From assembly GCF_014962245.1 (NCBI RefSeq), contig NZ_CP063144.1, forward strand, positions 982,582 through 1,046,581: a stretch of 64,000 bases of DNA. Reading direction: 5' to 3'. This document shows, piece by piece, positions 8,242 to 16,128 of this stretch; position 1 is the first letter of the stretch; each line of letters opens with the position of its first letter. This stretch comes from Thermosphaera aggregans. GTDB taxonomy: Archaea; Thermoproteota; Thermoprotei_A; Sulfolobales; Desulfurococcaceae. Below the pieces are notes generated by a model. It was not told the DNA's origin. It did not search any database and was given only the letters and a program-made list of their open reading frames with translations. The position numbers were made by a program, and so were the translations under genes.

Positions 8242-8523
8242 ATGAGTAGTCAGAGAGGATGGAAAGAACTCCCATTAGGCGGGATTGCTTACAGGTTGTC
8301 GACTGATGTTAAGACAGGTGATTGGAGAGCCCTTAAGCCAGTCGTAGACCACAACAAGTGTACGAAATGCATGCTTTGTTGGCTCTTCTGCCCAGACATG
8401 GCTATCGTGTGGGACGGAGAGAAGATACAGGTCAACTATGACTACTGCAAGGGATGTGGAATATGTGCTCACGAATGCCCTGTGAAAGCAATATCCATGA
8501 TACCTGAGTTCGAGGAGGTGTGA
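8242..8523 (+). CDS. porD: Pyruvate-type ferredoxin oxidoreductase, delta (ferredoxin) subunit
   Basis: This 93-residue subunit holds two [4Fe-4S] motifs, CTKCMLCWLFCPD near residue 34 and CKGCGICAHECP near residue 69, after an N-terminal 'WKELPLGGIAYRLSTDVKTGDWRALKPVVD' arm typical of PorD. It lies four bases after porG and four before porA. It should shuttle electrons from the beta subunit to free ferredoxin. Confidence 0.95.
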   Translation: MSSQRGWKELPLGGIAYRLSTDVKTGDWRALKPVVDHNKCTKCMLCWLFCPDMAIVWDGEKIQVNYDYCKGCGICAHECPVKAISMIPEFEEV

Positions 8524-8527
8524 ACGC

Positions 8528-9781
8528 GTGAGTAAGCTAGAAGTTAAATACCCATCTCACATGCAGGAGATTCTTAACGTAAACGGTGACGAGGCTGTAG
8601 CCTATGCTGTTAAGCAAAGCCTTGTAGACGTTGTCTCAGCATATCCTATCACCCCCCAGACAATCATTGTGGAGAAATTCTCAGAGTTCGTTGCCGACGG
8701 ATTGGTTCACACAGAGTTCGTGCCAGTTGAATCCGAGCACTCTGCCATGAGCGCCTGTGTGGGCGCGGCTGCTGCGGGAGCCAGAACCTTCACTGCTACG
8801 TCTTCCCAGGGCCTTGCGTTAATGGTTGAGATAGTATATATTGCATCAGCGTTAAGACTTCCCATCGTAATGGCTGTGGCTAATAGGGCTTTATCGGCCC
8901 CAATCAACATTCACAACGACCACAGTGACGCATACCTGATGAGGGACGCAGGCTGGGTTCAACTCTTTACCGAAAATGTTCAGGAAACATATGACACGAC
9001 CATACAGGCCTTCAAAATAGCTGAGGATGAAAGAGTATTACTGCCCGTGGCAGTAAACCTTGACGGATTCTTCCTCAGTCACACCCTCGAAAACATTAGA
9101 GTGCTCCCAGATGACGCTGTGACCGAGTTCCTCGGCGGATACAGGAAGGTGGCAAAACTTAGGGTTGACTACTATGATGAGCAAGTGCCTCACATGTTGA
9201 ACCCGGCGCGCCCGCTAACCTTTGGGTCCTTGGATCTCTATGATTACTACTTCGAGCACAAGGTTCAACAAATAGAAGCAATGAAAAATGTTCCAGCAGT
9301 CGTGAGGGAGGTTAACGAGAAATGGTTCGCGTTAACAGGGAGGAAGTACGGAGATGGAGTAATAGATGCTTACGGCGTTGAGGACGCTGAAATAGTCATA
9401 GTAGCCATGGGTAGTGGTGCAGGAACTGTAAGGAGCGTTGTAAAGAAGTACAGGGAGAAAGGGGAGAAGCTGGGATTATTGAGGATCAGAATGTTCAGGC
9501 CCTTCCCATACGAGGAGGTCAAAGGTCTTCTTAAGGATGCAAAAGCGGTGGCAGTAATGGATAAAGGAATCGGCCCAGGGAGCTTTGGAGCCTTATACCA
9601 GGATGTAGTGAGTAGCCTATACGATCTTGGATCTCACCCATTAACCGTGGACTACGTGTACGGGCTAGGAGGGAGGGATCTCACCCCAGAGCTCGTTGCA
9701 AAAATGATTGAGCAGGTGAAAGAAGACGTGAAAACGGGTCAGGTTAAAGAAAAGATAAGATACCTGGGGGTGAGGGGGTAA
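8528..9781 (+). CDS. porA: Pyruvate-type ferredoxin oxidoreductase, alpha subunit
   Basis: This 417-residue alpha subunit uses a GTG start directly after the porD stop. It has 'NGDEAVAYAVKQSLVDVVSAYPITPQTIIVEKFSEF', then 'TEFVPVESEHSAMSACVGAAAAGARTFTATSSQGL' and 'IVMAVANRALSAPINIHNDHSD', which form the substrate and TPP pyrimidine pocket of pyruvate-type enzymes. The C-terminal half has 'VIVAMGSGAGTVRSVVKKYREKGEKLGLLRIRMFRPFP'. Sequence style points to pyruvate or 2-oxoisovalerate rather than 2-oxoglutarate; assay would be needed to separate POR from VOR. Confidence 0.95.
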   Translation: MSKLEVKYPSHMQEILNVNGDEAVAYAVKQSLVDVVSAYPITPQTIIVEKFSEFVADGLVHTEFVPVESEHSAMSACVGAAAAGARTFTATSSQGLALMVEIVYIASALRLPIVMAVANRALSAPINIHNDHSDAYLMRDAGWVQLFTENVQETYDTTIQAFKIAEDERVLLPVAVNLDGFFLSHTLENIRVLPDDAVTEFLGGYRKVAKLRVDYYDEQVPHMLNPARPLTFGSLDLYDYYFEHKVQQIEAMKNVPAVVREVNEKWFALTGRKYGDGVIDAYGVEDAEIVIVAMGSGAGTVRSVVKKYREKGEKLGLLRIRMFRPFPYEEVKGLLKDAKAVAVMDKGIGPGSFGALYQDVVSSLYDLGSHPLTVDYVYGLGGRDLTPELVAKMIEQVKEDVKTGQVKEKIRYLGVRG

Positions 9782-9782
9782 A

Positions 9783-10841
9783 ATGGTAGTTAAAACTCTT
9801 CCCGAATTCCCCGTAAAGAAGGGAGAACCAGCCTATAAAATATGGATATTCGAACCCGGCTGGAAAGGAGAAATCCCGTTGAATTTCAACCTTAGACAAG
9901 TAGCAGAGCAGAAGAGGAGTGCGCTATTACCAGGCCACAGATTATGTGCAGGGTGTGCCGCTCCTATAGTTGTTAAACTAGCAAGCTTCGCTTTCAGAGG
10001 CCCCACAATCGTGGTTAACGCCACAGGTTGTCTCGAAGTCGCCACTACAGTATTCCCCTATACTTCCTGGGCGGTTCCATGGATCCATAACGCGTTCGAA
10101 AACGCTGCTTCCACAGCAGCTGGAGTGGAGTCTGCGATAAAAGCCTTGAAGAAAACTGGGAGGCTACCTTATGAGCATGTTGACGTAGTTGTTTTCGCAG
10201 GCGATGGTGGAACATTCGACATCGGGTTCCAAGCCTTAAGCGGGATGGCTGAGAGAGGCCATGACGTTCTGTACATATTGTACGACAATGAGGCATATAT
10301 GAATACTGGAATACAGAGAAGTGGCGGTACTCCAAAGTATGCTGCGACAACTACTTCACCAGCAGGCGAGGTGATACCGGGTAAACCGGAGAGTAAGAAG
10401 CCTATTGCAGACATCATGGTTGCTCACAGAATACCTTACGTTGCAACAGCTACACCTGCTCACTGGATGGACTTTATGAAAAAGGTTAGGAAAGGACTGG
10501 AAGTCAACGGCCCAGGATTCATACACTCGTTGAGTAGCTGTGACAGGGGTTGGAGACACGATAATGCAATAAGTATTGAAGTATTAAGGAGAGCTGTTGA
10601 CACGTGCTACTTCCCGCTGTGGGAGTGGACGCCGGAAACCGGTTACATGCTGACTGACAGGAGCCTAGTGATCGCGAGAAACCCGTCTCTGAAACAGCCT
10701 ATTGAGCGGTTCGTGGAGGTTCAGGGAAGGTTTAGGCATTTAATGAAGCCTGAGAACAAGGAGAAGCTGAAGGAGCTTCAAGAATACGTTGATAAGGTCT
10801 GGGAAGACCTGCTTAAACGAGCAAGCAATGCTCCTAAATAG
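9783..10841 (+). CDS. porB: Pyruvate-type ferredoxin oxidoreductase, beta subunit
   Basis: The 352-residue beta subunit binds TPP and one [4Fe-4S] cluster. Motifs are 'HRLCAGCAAPIVVKL', 'NATGCLEVATTVFPYTSW', the TPP/Mg site 'VVVFAGDGGTFDIGFQALSGMAERG' with 'YDNEAYMNTGIQRSGGTP', and the last cluster cysteine in 'SLSSCDRGWRHD'. Its length and order agree with archaeal PorB. It ends the porGDAB operon, and the next gene (hydrogenase maturation protease) probably starts inside its last codons, so the two may be translated in series. Confidence 0.96.
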   Translation: MVVKTLPEFPVKKGEPAYKIWIFEPGWKGEIPLNFNLRQVAEQKRSALLPGHRLCAGCAAPIVVKLASFAFRGPTIVVNATGCLEVATTVFPYTSWAVPWIHNAFENAASTAAGVESAIKALKKTGRLPYEHVDVVVFAGDGGTFDIGFQALSGMAERGHDVLYILYDNEAYMNTGIQRSGGTPKYAATTTSPAGEVIPGKPESKKPIADIMVAHRIPYVATATPAHWMDFMKKVRKGLEVNGPGFIHSLSSCDRGWRHDNAISIEVLRRAVDTCYFPLWEWTPETGYMLTDRSLVIARNPSLKQPIERFVEVQGRFRHLMKPENKEKLKELQEYVDKVWEDLLKRASNAPK

Positions 10842-11364
10842 GTTGATAGCTATTAAGGAGGAATTGCTTACCACCTTAATGTCTTTTTTAAAACACGACC
10901 CATTGATCCTTGGAGTGGGAACGCCGTTAAGAACCGACGATTCCTTCGGGCTCGTGGCCTGCGATTTTTTAAACTCCATGGGAATTGAATGTGTCAAGTG
11001 TGAATACGGTATAGAGTCATGTCTAACAGACATAAACGATAAAAGGCCTAAAGCCCTGTTGATTATTGACGCTGTTCTCGCTCGTGGATCACCTCCTGGG
11101 TCTATCATACTGGCCGATGAATCGGCGATAGCTAGTGGGGAGATATTGGTGACAACCCATAATATTCCCCTGAAAACGTTACTTGAAATCCTAAGAAAAG
11201 AATATGGCGTGGAAAGAATAATGATAATAGGTGCGACTCCTTTCTCCCTGGACTATGGTTTAGACTTGACAAGCGATATGATGCGATCACTCGAATACTT
11301 TATCAATGTCTTTAAGCAAGCCTTTTTCTCAACCAAAAAAGATATGAAGGAAGAAACGGCATAA
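10828..11364 (+). CDS. Hydrogenase maturation protease (HycI/HyaD family, peptidase A31)
   Basis: This protein of about 178 residues belongs to the nickel-dependent endopeptidases that trim the C-terminus of a [NiFe]-hydrogenase large subunit. It has the first motif 'ILGVGTPLRTDDSFGLVACDFL', with Thr in place of the usual Asn of GxGN but with the metal-binding acidic pair kept, the central 'LLIIDAV' aspartate and the 'TTHNIPLKTLL' histidine. These are the three positions that bind nickel in the HybD/HycI fold. The ATG at 10828 overlaps the porB end by 14 bases. Downstream in-frame starts at TTG 10843 and ATG 10879, with AAGGAGG at 10855-10861, are alternatives. The 3' end overlaps the convergent reductase gene by 53 bases. 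No hydrogenase structural gene is in the window, so its client lies elsewhere. Confidence 0.85.
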   Translation: MLLNRLIAIKEELLTTLMSFLKHDPLILGVGTPLRTDDSFGLVACDFLNSMGIECVKCEYGIESCLTDINDKRPKALLIIDAVLARGSPPGSIILADESAIASGEILVTTHNIPLKTLLEILRKEYGVERIMIIGATPFSLDYGLDLTSDMMRSLEYFINVFKQAFFSTKKDMKEETA

Positions 11365-12418
11365 ACGGCAGGGTCTTAAAGAGTAGTTTGTAATGTTTAT
11401 CATAGTCATCCCTTCTGAATAACCCTATTTTCTCTATAAACTCGAGAATGGGAACCGGTAACCAGTACCTGGTTCTACTAAAGAATTTCGTCATAAAGTG
11501 CTCAGCTTTCAGTTTAAAATAGCTCTGAGATAAGTATGCTTCCACATAACCACGGGGATCATTTTTATCCAGTGTCTTGGCTAGCTCGGGGGCCAGCTTG
11601 AAAATATAGTATAACCCTCCACCGGTATAGGGTTTTACTAGGGGTATTGAGTCGCCGAAAAAGAATAAATGATTTGCGAACACAGGGATTTTTAAAGGAT
11701 GACTACACGGGATAAGGCCGCCGAAAAACTCGGCAACACCCTTGGGTTTTAAGCCATTTAAAGCTAGCAATTTCTCATTAATGCTTTTTGGCAATGTTTT
11801 CCTAGACATATATCCAGACAGAACCAAATTTTTATCAAATGGTATTATCCAATGAAATAACAAATCATTATGGTTAATATAGGTTACTATAATTCTTTTC
11901 TCATTGATATAGCTAGTCTCAAACAATCCCTGGAAACCAATTAGGTAACAAGGTTTTGCTTTAAAATACCTCTCCCTGAAGAGGCTTAACACACCGTCAC
12001 TGGCAACTACGTCCTGGCATTTTATTTCATAATTCTTAGAGTGTATTTCTGTAGGGGTTTCCCCTGGTTTCGCCTTTACTTTGGATAAAAACTCTATTTG
12101 AGAAGACACCTTATCAAAAAGTTTCCATTCCAACAAGGGTCTTTTGACATGGAAGACTACGGGCTCTTTAAAGTGGAAAGCATGTTTTCCGACTCCGAGA
12201 ATGTTGAATTCGATCTCATTATATTCGTGATCAATCAGCTTAGGAGATAGTTCTTTTTCAATAATCTTCTTCGTCTCTAACCCGACAAGCCCGGCACAGT
12301 GCTTGGGGATTCCTATTTTTTGATGTTCCTCTATTAGGGTGATGTCTCTTTCCTTAACATGTAGCGCTGTTAAAAGTCCAGCCGGACCAGCACCCACTAT
12401 GCAGAGGTCCTTTCTCAT
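11312..12418 (-). CDS. Geranylgeranyl reductase family flavoprotein
   Basis: This 368-residue FAD protein has the dinucleotide motif 'CIVGAGPAGLLTALHV' at the N-terminus, the family sequence 'GIPKHCAGLVGLET' just after it, and the second FAD motif 'LFFFGDSIPLVKPYTGGGLYYIFKLAPELA'. Members saturate the geranylgeranyl chains of archaeal lipids or of quinones and related prenyl compounds. It follows speD with a TGATG stop-start overlap, so I take the ATG at 12418 rather than the GTG one codon upstream. A second family member lies at 17724-19094 and differs at the cysteine motif (CAGLVG here, CGDAIG there), which suggests different substrates. The 53-base tail overlap with the protease gene is unusual. 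Confidence 0.88.
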   Translation of the reverse strand: MRKDLCIVGAGPAGLLTALHVKERDITLIEEHQKIGIPKHCAGLVGLETKKIIEKELSPKLIDHEYNEIEFNILGVGKHAFHFKEPVVFHVKRPLLEWKLFDKVSSQIEFLSKVKAKPGETPTEIHSKNYEIKCQDVVASDGVLSLFRERYFKAKPCYLIGFQGLFETSYINEKRIIVTYINHNDLLFHWIIPFDKNLVLSGYMSRKTLPKSINEKLLALNGLKPKGVAEFFGGLIPCSHPLKIPVFANHLFFFGDSIPLVKPYTGGGLYYIFKLAPELAKTLDKNDPRGYVEAYLSQSYFKLKAEHFMTKFFSRTRYWLPVPILEFIEKIGLFRRDDYDKHYKLLFKTLPFMPFLPSYLFWLRKRLA

Positions 12419-12780
12419 CACATTTCCTCATAATCCCTGGAGGATACCTTCATTGAATACTTTTTAGCTTTCAATTCTTTAATAATATACTTAAAAGCCT
12501 TAATAGGATCTGATGTTGAACCACAAGTGTACACGTCTATGGTGGCAAATTCGTACTCAGGCCACGTGTGTATTGATATATGGCTTTCCAATATTATTCC
12601 CACAATGCTAACCCCAGGATTTATTTTCCATGCTTTTACGTCTAGGAGTGTTAGATTGCCTTCCACAGCCGCGTTCCTCACAATCTTCTCCAAAGCCTTC
12701 TCATCGCTGAGTATTGCTGGGTCGCACTGATAGGCCTCGCCGTAAACATGCTTACCTATAACTTTCTTCAAAGTAAGCAT
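12418..12780 (-). CDS. speD: Pyruvoyl S-adenosylmethionine (or arginine) decarboxylase proenzyme
   Basis: The 120-residue protein is a SpeD-type proenzyme that cuts itself to form a pyruvoyl group. The cleavage site is Glu65-Ser66 in '[25 protein letters not shown]', which also holds the conserved His and Cys86. The product either decarboxylates S-adenosylmethionine for spermidine synthesis or, as in the Sulfolobus paralogue, arginine to agmatine; the sequence alone does not settle which. The ATG at 12780 was chosen because GGGGGG lies directly upstream on the minus strand; a longer frame beginning at 12843 would start in the promoter region. A TATA box at 12823-12832 supports this. The stop overlaps the downstream reductase ATG. 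Confidence 0.93.
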   Translation of the reverse strand: MLTLKKVIGKHVYGEAYQCDPAILSDEKALEKIVRNAAVEGNLTLLDVKAWKINPGVSIVGIILESHISIHTWPEYEFATIDVYTCGSTSDPIKAFKYIIKELKAKKYSMKVSSRDYEEM

Positions 12781-12822
12781 AAATTCCCCCCTTCTCTTTC
12801 TATGAAAAATTAACCCTTGATT

Positions 12823-12832
12823 CTTTATAAAT
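12823..12832 (-). promoter_or_regulatory. TATA box for speD and the linked reductase
   Basis: On the minus strand the element reads ATTTATAAAG, preceded by a purine-rich GGGGGTAAT that could act as a BRE. Its centre predicts a transcript start near 12802, giving a leader of about 20 bases that contains the strong purine-rich ribosome site next to the ATG at 12780. Confidence 0.5.
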
Positions 12833-12901
12833 ATTACCCCCACCCCTCGCGAGAGAAATGATCATATTTCACCCCGGGGGATTACTACGTGTTTCTAGAA
12901 A

Positions 12902-12926
12902 GTTCACAGTTTTATCCCCCGTGAAC
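12902..12926. repeat. Short inverted repeat upstream of phosphohexomutase gene
   Basis: GTTCAC at 12902-12907 and GTGAAC at 12921-12926 form perfect 6-base arms around a 13-base spacer that contains a TTTTATC stretch. The repeat lies 26-50 bases before the ATG at 12952, where a regulator could compete with TBP or polymerase. It is short enough to occur by chance. Confidence 0.3.
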
Positions 12927-12951
12927 AGTATTTTAGTTTTGTGAAGCAAAT

Positions 12952-14355
12952 ATGAAGCTGTTTGGCACTGCAGGAATAAGATTACAATACCCGATGGAAC
13001 TTGACGGTGTACTCGCCTACAAGTTAGGGTTGACCATGGGTTCACTAGGGTATGGGAAGGATTTCTTCATAGTGCATGATACGAGAACCACAAGTCAATT
13101 ACTAACATATGCGTTCACAGCAGGAGTTATGGCTTCCGGGGGAAACACGCGAATAGTAGGCGTGGCACCAACCCCTTTAGCAGCCTACTCGGCCAGGAAG
13201 TACAAAGGAGTAGGTGTTAGCGTGACTGCGAGTCATAATCCCCCCGATTACAACGGGTTTAAGTTTTACGATAAGGAAGGATATGAGTTCACAAGGAAGG
13301 AGGAGTCTGAAATAGAAAGGAATATATGGAGGAAAGCGAAGCCCGTTGATTGGCATTTGGTAGGAAAGGCCTACCGTGAAAGGGCCGTTGTAGAAGAATA
13401 CGTTGAGGACTTGATCAGCTTCGTAGGTTCAAGTCCCGGCAGGGGCGTTAAGACATTCGTAATAGACTGCGCTAATGGCGCTTCATACAATATATCACCT
13501 AGAATTATAAGAAGCCTCGGTGGAAGACCTCTCACCATTAATTGTAATCCGGACGGGTTTTTCCCGTTTAGAACGCCGGAACCGAGGAAAGATGTCCTGG
13601 AAGAATATGCTACTATGTTTCGAGGAGTAAGTCCATCCGCGATCTTTGCCCACGACGGTGATGCTGACAGGCTGGCCGTGATAGACCCTGTTGACGGGTT
13701 TGTGAAACAGGATAGAATTCTGGCGTTTTTCGCGAAAAAAGCTTTAGAGGATAAGACGGGCAGAGTCGTTGTGTCTATAGACACCGGTAGGGCGCTAGAC
13801 GAGGTAGTTGAAAGAGAGGGGGGAGTTGTTGAAAGGTATGTGTTAGGTAAGACGCATGAAAGAGTGAAGGAGGTTGGAGCATCGCAAGTTGTCATGGCTG
13901 GGGAGCCCTGGAAACTCATTTATACTTCATGGGGGCCATGGGTAGACGGCATACTCCAAGTGGCTATTCTCACAAGTGCCTTGATAAGGGAGGGGGTTAC
14001 AAGAATTTCAAAGCTACTTGAAAAAGAGAATATTCCTGACTACCCGTGGGATAGGAGGAGCTACATAATATCCCCGCTCGACATTCGGGAAAATATTTAT
14101 AATTCACTAATAGAAGAAATGAAGAGTCTCCTAGGCGATCCAGAAAACATTATAACAATTGATGGGACCAGGCTGGAGTATGCGGATGAGTCATGGGTAC
14201 TTATAAGAAAAAGCGGGACAGAGCGGAAAATCAGGGTTTACGCTGAAGCTTTAAACAAAGGGAGGCTTGAAGAAATGCTCATGAAGATTGAGAAAAAACT
14301 CGTTGAGATTGTTAATAAAATGGGTGGTAGAGTGGTTGAAATAACTTATGGATGA
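12952..14355 (+). CDS. Phosphohexomutase (phosphomannomutase/phosphoglucomutase or GlmM type)
   Basis: This 467-residue enzyme has the four-domain plan of alpha-D-phosphohexomutases. It opens with 'LFGTAGIR', has the catalytic phosphoserine Ser94 in 'VSVTASHNPPDYNGFKFY', the Mg loop 'HDGDADRL' with Asp235, Asp237 and Asp239, and the phosphate-binding loop 'RKSGTERKIRVYAEA' near residue 420. It interconverts hexose 6- and 1-phosphates for sugar-nucleotide synthesis, used for glycans such as those made by the AglH-type enzyme later in the window. Mannose, glucose or glucosamine preference cannot be told here. The gene stands alone, with a weak TATA-like stretch at 12929-12936 and a short inverted repeat before it. 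Confidence 0.93.
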   Translation: MKLFGTAGIRLQYPMELDGVLAYKLGLTMGSLGYGKDFFIVHDTRTTSQLLTYAFTAGVMASGGNTRIVGVAPTPLAAYSARKYKGVGVSVTASHNPPDYNGFKFYDKEGYEFTRKEESEIERNIWRKAKPVDWHLVGKAYRERAVVEEYVEDLISFVGSSPGRGVKTFVIDCANGASYNISPRIIRSLGGRPLTINCNPDGFFPFRTPEPRKDVLEEYATMFRGVSPSAIFAHDGDADRLAVIDPVDGFVKQDRILAFFAKKALEDKTGRVVVSIDTGRALDEVVEREGGVVERYVLGKTHERVKEVGASQVVMAGEPWKLIYTSWGPWVDGILQVAILTSALIREGVTRISKLLEKENIPDYPWDRRSYIISPLDIRENIYNSLIEEMKSLLGDPENIITIDGTRLEYADESWVLIRKSGTERKIRVYAEALNKGRLEEMLMKIEKKLVEIVNKMGGRVVEITYG

Positions 14356-14400
14356 GGAACTGATTTATAGGGGGATAGTCATACATATTTCTGACCAACA

Positions 14401-14559
14401 ATGTCCATAGCTAGAGAACCTAGGAAGAGGAAAATCATAGAAACTGGTTTAAAAGACCTAGAACCCAGCATTAGAGAACATGTTGAAAATTTAATGGAAA
14501 ACATTAAAGATGTAAGTGAGAAGAGTCCCACTAGTAAGATTAAGAGGAAACAAGCCTAG
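14401..14559 (+). CDS. Small basic hypothetical protein (52 residues)
   Basis: An ATG at 14401 opens a 52-codon frame ending in TAG at 14557-14559. The product is rich in Lys, Arg and Glu, with a likely amphipathic helix in the middle (DLEPSIREHVENLMENIKD) and basic ends. No known domain was recognised. In its favour, a TTTATA element at 14364-14369 is about 34 bases before the ATG, which fits a short-leader or leaderless transcript, and the gap between flanking genes would otherwise be unused. Against it, it overlaps the end of the convergent amidohydrolase gene by 20 bases. I regard it as a probable real gene. Confidence 0.5.
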   Translation: MSIAREPRKRKIIETGLKDLEPSIREHVENLMENIKDVSEKSPTSKIKRKQA

Positions 14560-16048
14560 CATTTATGTTTCTAATCTCCCCAATATTTTTAACCTTCAAT
14601 GGGTCTTCCGAGTATTCGACAATATCCCCGTAACAACCGGGAAGGAGACAGCCAAGTCGTTCATCTCTTAGAGCGTAAGCCCCTCCTCGAGTATACGAAT
14701 CCAAAGCTTCCAGTATCGAAAGTGCTTCACTGGAGTGGTCGTAACCGTATTCAATGCCATCCCTCAAGCCTCTTGTAATAGCTGCATATATTGTTTCAAA
14801 CGGAGCGACAGGTTCTACGGGAGAGTCCGTAGATAGAACTAGTGTCGTTATTCTGCTCAAAGTTTTAAACCTATAAACCCATCTAATCCTTCCCTGCCCT
14901 ACTCTTGACAATATCCACTTATCGCTCAATATGAACCTTGGTTGCACGACAATTATTGGTTTCAAAGCCTTTATCGGCTCCAACTGATCATCCCTTACAA
15001 GGCTAGCGTGCTCAATCCTGTGTACTCCCGGATTAGCTGAGGATTTCAAAGCATCAAGCGCTATGTCCAAGGCAGCGTCGCCTATCGCGTGCATTGCTAA
15101 TTGAAGACCGTTCTCCTCGGAGAATTTTAAGGCTTCTTTAATAGTGTCCATAGACACGTTGCACATGCCTCTCACTCCTGGAGCATCAGAGTAATCATTC
15201 CTCAGCAACGCTGTTCGCGGCCCCAGTGCCCCATCTATTAGGATCTTTATCCCCCTAACACTAAGCCCCCGCGGATATTCTTGACTTAGAACCTTTCGCA
15301 ATTCTTCCCGTTTATTGATTAACTCGTCAACCAGCACGTACGCATAAGTTCTTACTGCTACTTTTTCACGCTTGTAGAACTCTAATAAGGCTTCAAGCTC
15401 TTTTAATCTTATCCCAGCCAATCCGATGGCCGATACTCCATTACTCTGCAGGATTTCAAAACCTTTTGAAAACGCCTCAGCTAATTCTCCTTCACCAGCC
15501 TGGGATCGAATATGTGCCAATAGTTTCCAAAGGCTAGACTCATATATGTATCCGGTTTCCACGTCAAGCCCTTCTGAATTTCCCAGGATGGTTAGGGCTC
15601 TTTCAACCCCTAACGTGTTCAACACTCCTACATGTCCCGATTGATGAACTATGAGAACCGGGTCATTCCCTAAATATTTATCGATCTCGCTCCTAACTGG
15701 CATCCTCCCCTCTTCAAGGTAAATGGGGTTTAGCCTTCCTGAGATCTTCCATTCACCGATTTTCCTAGAGTAATGTTTTAACTCCTCAAGTATGGATGGG
15801 ATGTTTCTACCATGCAACTCTTTTGTGAGCGCCTCGAAACCTAGGGAGTCTAAATGTAAATGCGAGTCTACGAAACCCGGTCCTAGCGGTTTCTTAAAAA
15901 CTGTTTCCTCGCTTATACCAGGCATAGTGGATAGCTTCTCATAACTTCCTGCGGCAACTACTTGGTCTTGATGGACAATAATGGCTTCAGTTTTCACTAG
16001 CGGTTTGAACAATAAGTAAATGCCCTGCTCAGAAGCAATTAACTTCAT
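14540..16048 (-). CDS. Amidohydrolase family protein (YtcJ-like)
   Basis: The 502-residue protein is a metal-dependent hydrolase of the amidohydrolase 3 group. It has the metal motif 'LGPGFVDSHLHLDSLG' near residues 54-69, 'MHAIGDAALDIALDAL' near 320, 'HRIEHASLVRDDQ' near 340 and a late 'LSTDSPVEP'. YtcJ-like enzymes cleave amide or formamide bonds in small molecules, but the physiological substrate of this one is unknown. The ATG start is preceded by a TATA-type palindrome at 16083-16092 shared with the divergent AMP phosphorylase gene. Length is typical for the family. Confidence 0.9.
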   Translation of the reverse strand: MKLIASEQGIYLLFKPLVKTEAIIVHQDQVVAAGSYEKLSTMPGISEETVFKKPLGPGFVDSHLHLDSLGFEALTKELHGRNIPSILEELKHYSRKIGEWKISGRLNPIYLEEGRMPVRSEIDKYLGNDPVLIVHQSGHVGVLNTLGVERALTILGNSEGLDVETGYIYESSLWKLLAHIRSQAGEGELAEAFSKGFEILQSNGVSAIGLAGIRLKELEALLEFYKREKVAVRTYAYVLVDELINKREELRKVLSQEYPRGLSVRGIKILIDGALGPRTALLRNDYSDAPGVRGMCNVSMDTIKEALKFSEENGLQLAMHAIGDAALDIALDALKSSANPGVHRIEHASLVRDDQLEPIKALKPIIVVQPRFILSDKWILSRVGQGRIRWVYRFKTLSRITTLVLSTDSPVEPVAPFETIYAAITRGLRDGIEYGYDHSSEALSILEALDSYTRGGAYALRDERLGCLLPGCYGDIVEYSEDPLKVKNIGEIRNINARLVSS

Positions 16049-16082
16049 GCTGATATCCTAAAAAGCAATTATGTGCGGAGAA

Positions 16083-16092
16083 GTTTTTAAAC
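16083..16092. promoter_or_regulatory. Palindromic TATA element between divergent genes
   Basis: GTTTTTAAAC is nearly self-complementary and its centre lies about 40 bases from both the minus-strand amidohydrolase start (16048) and the plus-strand AMP phosphorylase start (16129). It could set transcription in both directions. A second element, TATATTTAAA, at 16102-16111 could give a leaderless plus-strand transcript. Confidence 0.45.
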
Positions 16093-16128
16093 CGGGTTGA
16101 TTATATTTAAAAAGCACTCTTTCCGCCC

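Noticed and set aside
13371-13919. Open frame of 182 codons on the minus strand inside the phosphohexomutase gene
   Set aside because: It is the antisense shadow of a gene with clear catalytic motifs, and its product is low-complexity Ser/Thr-rich with no domain.
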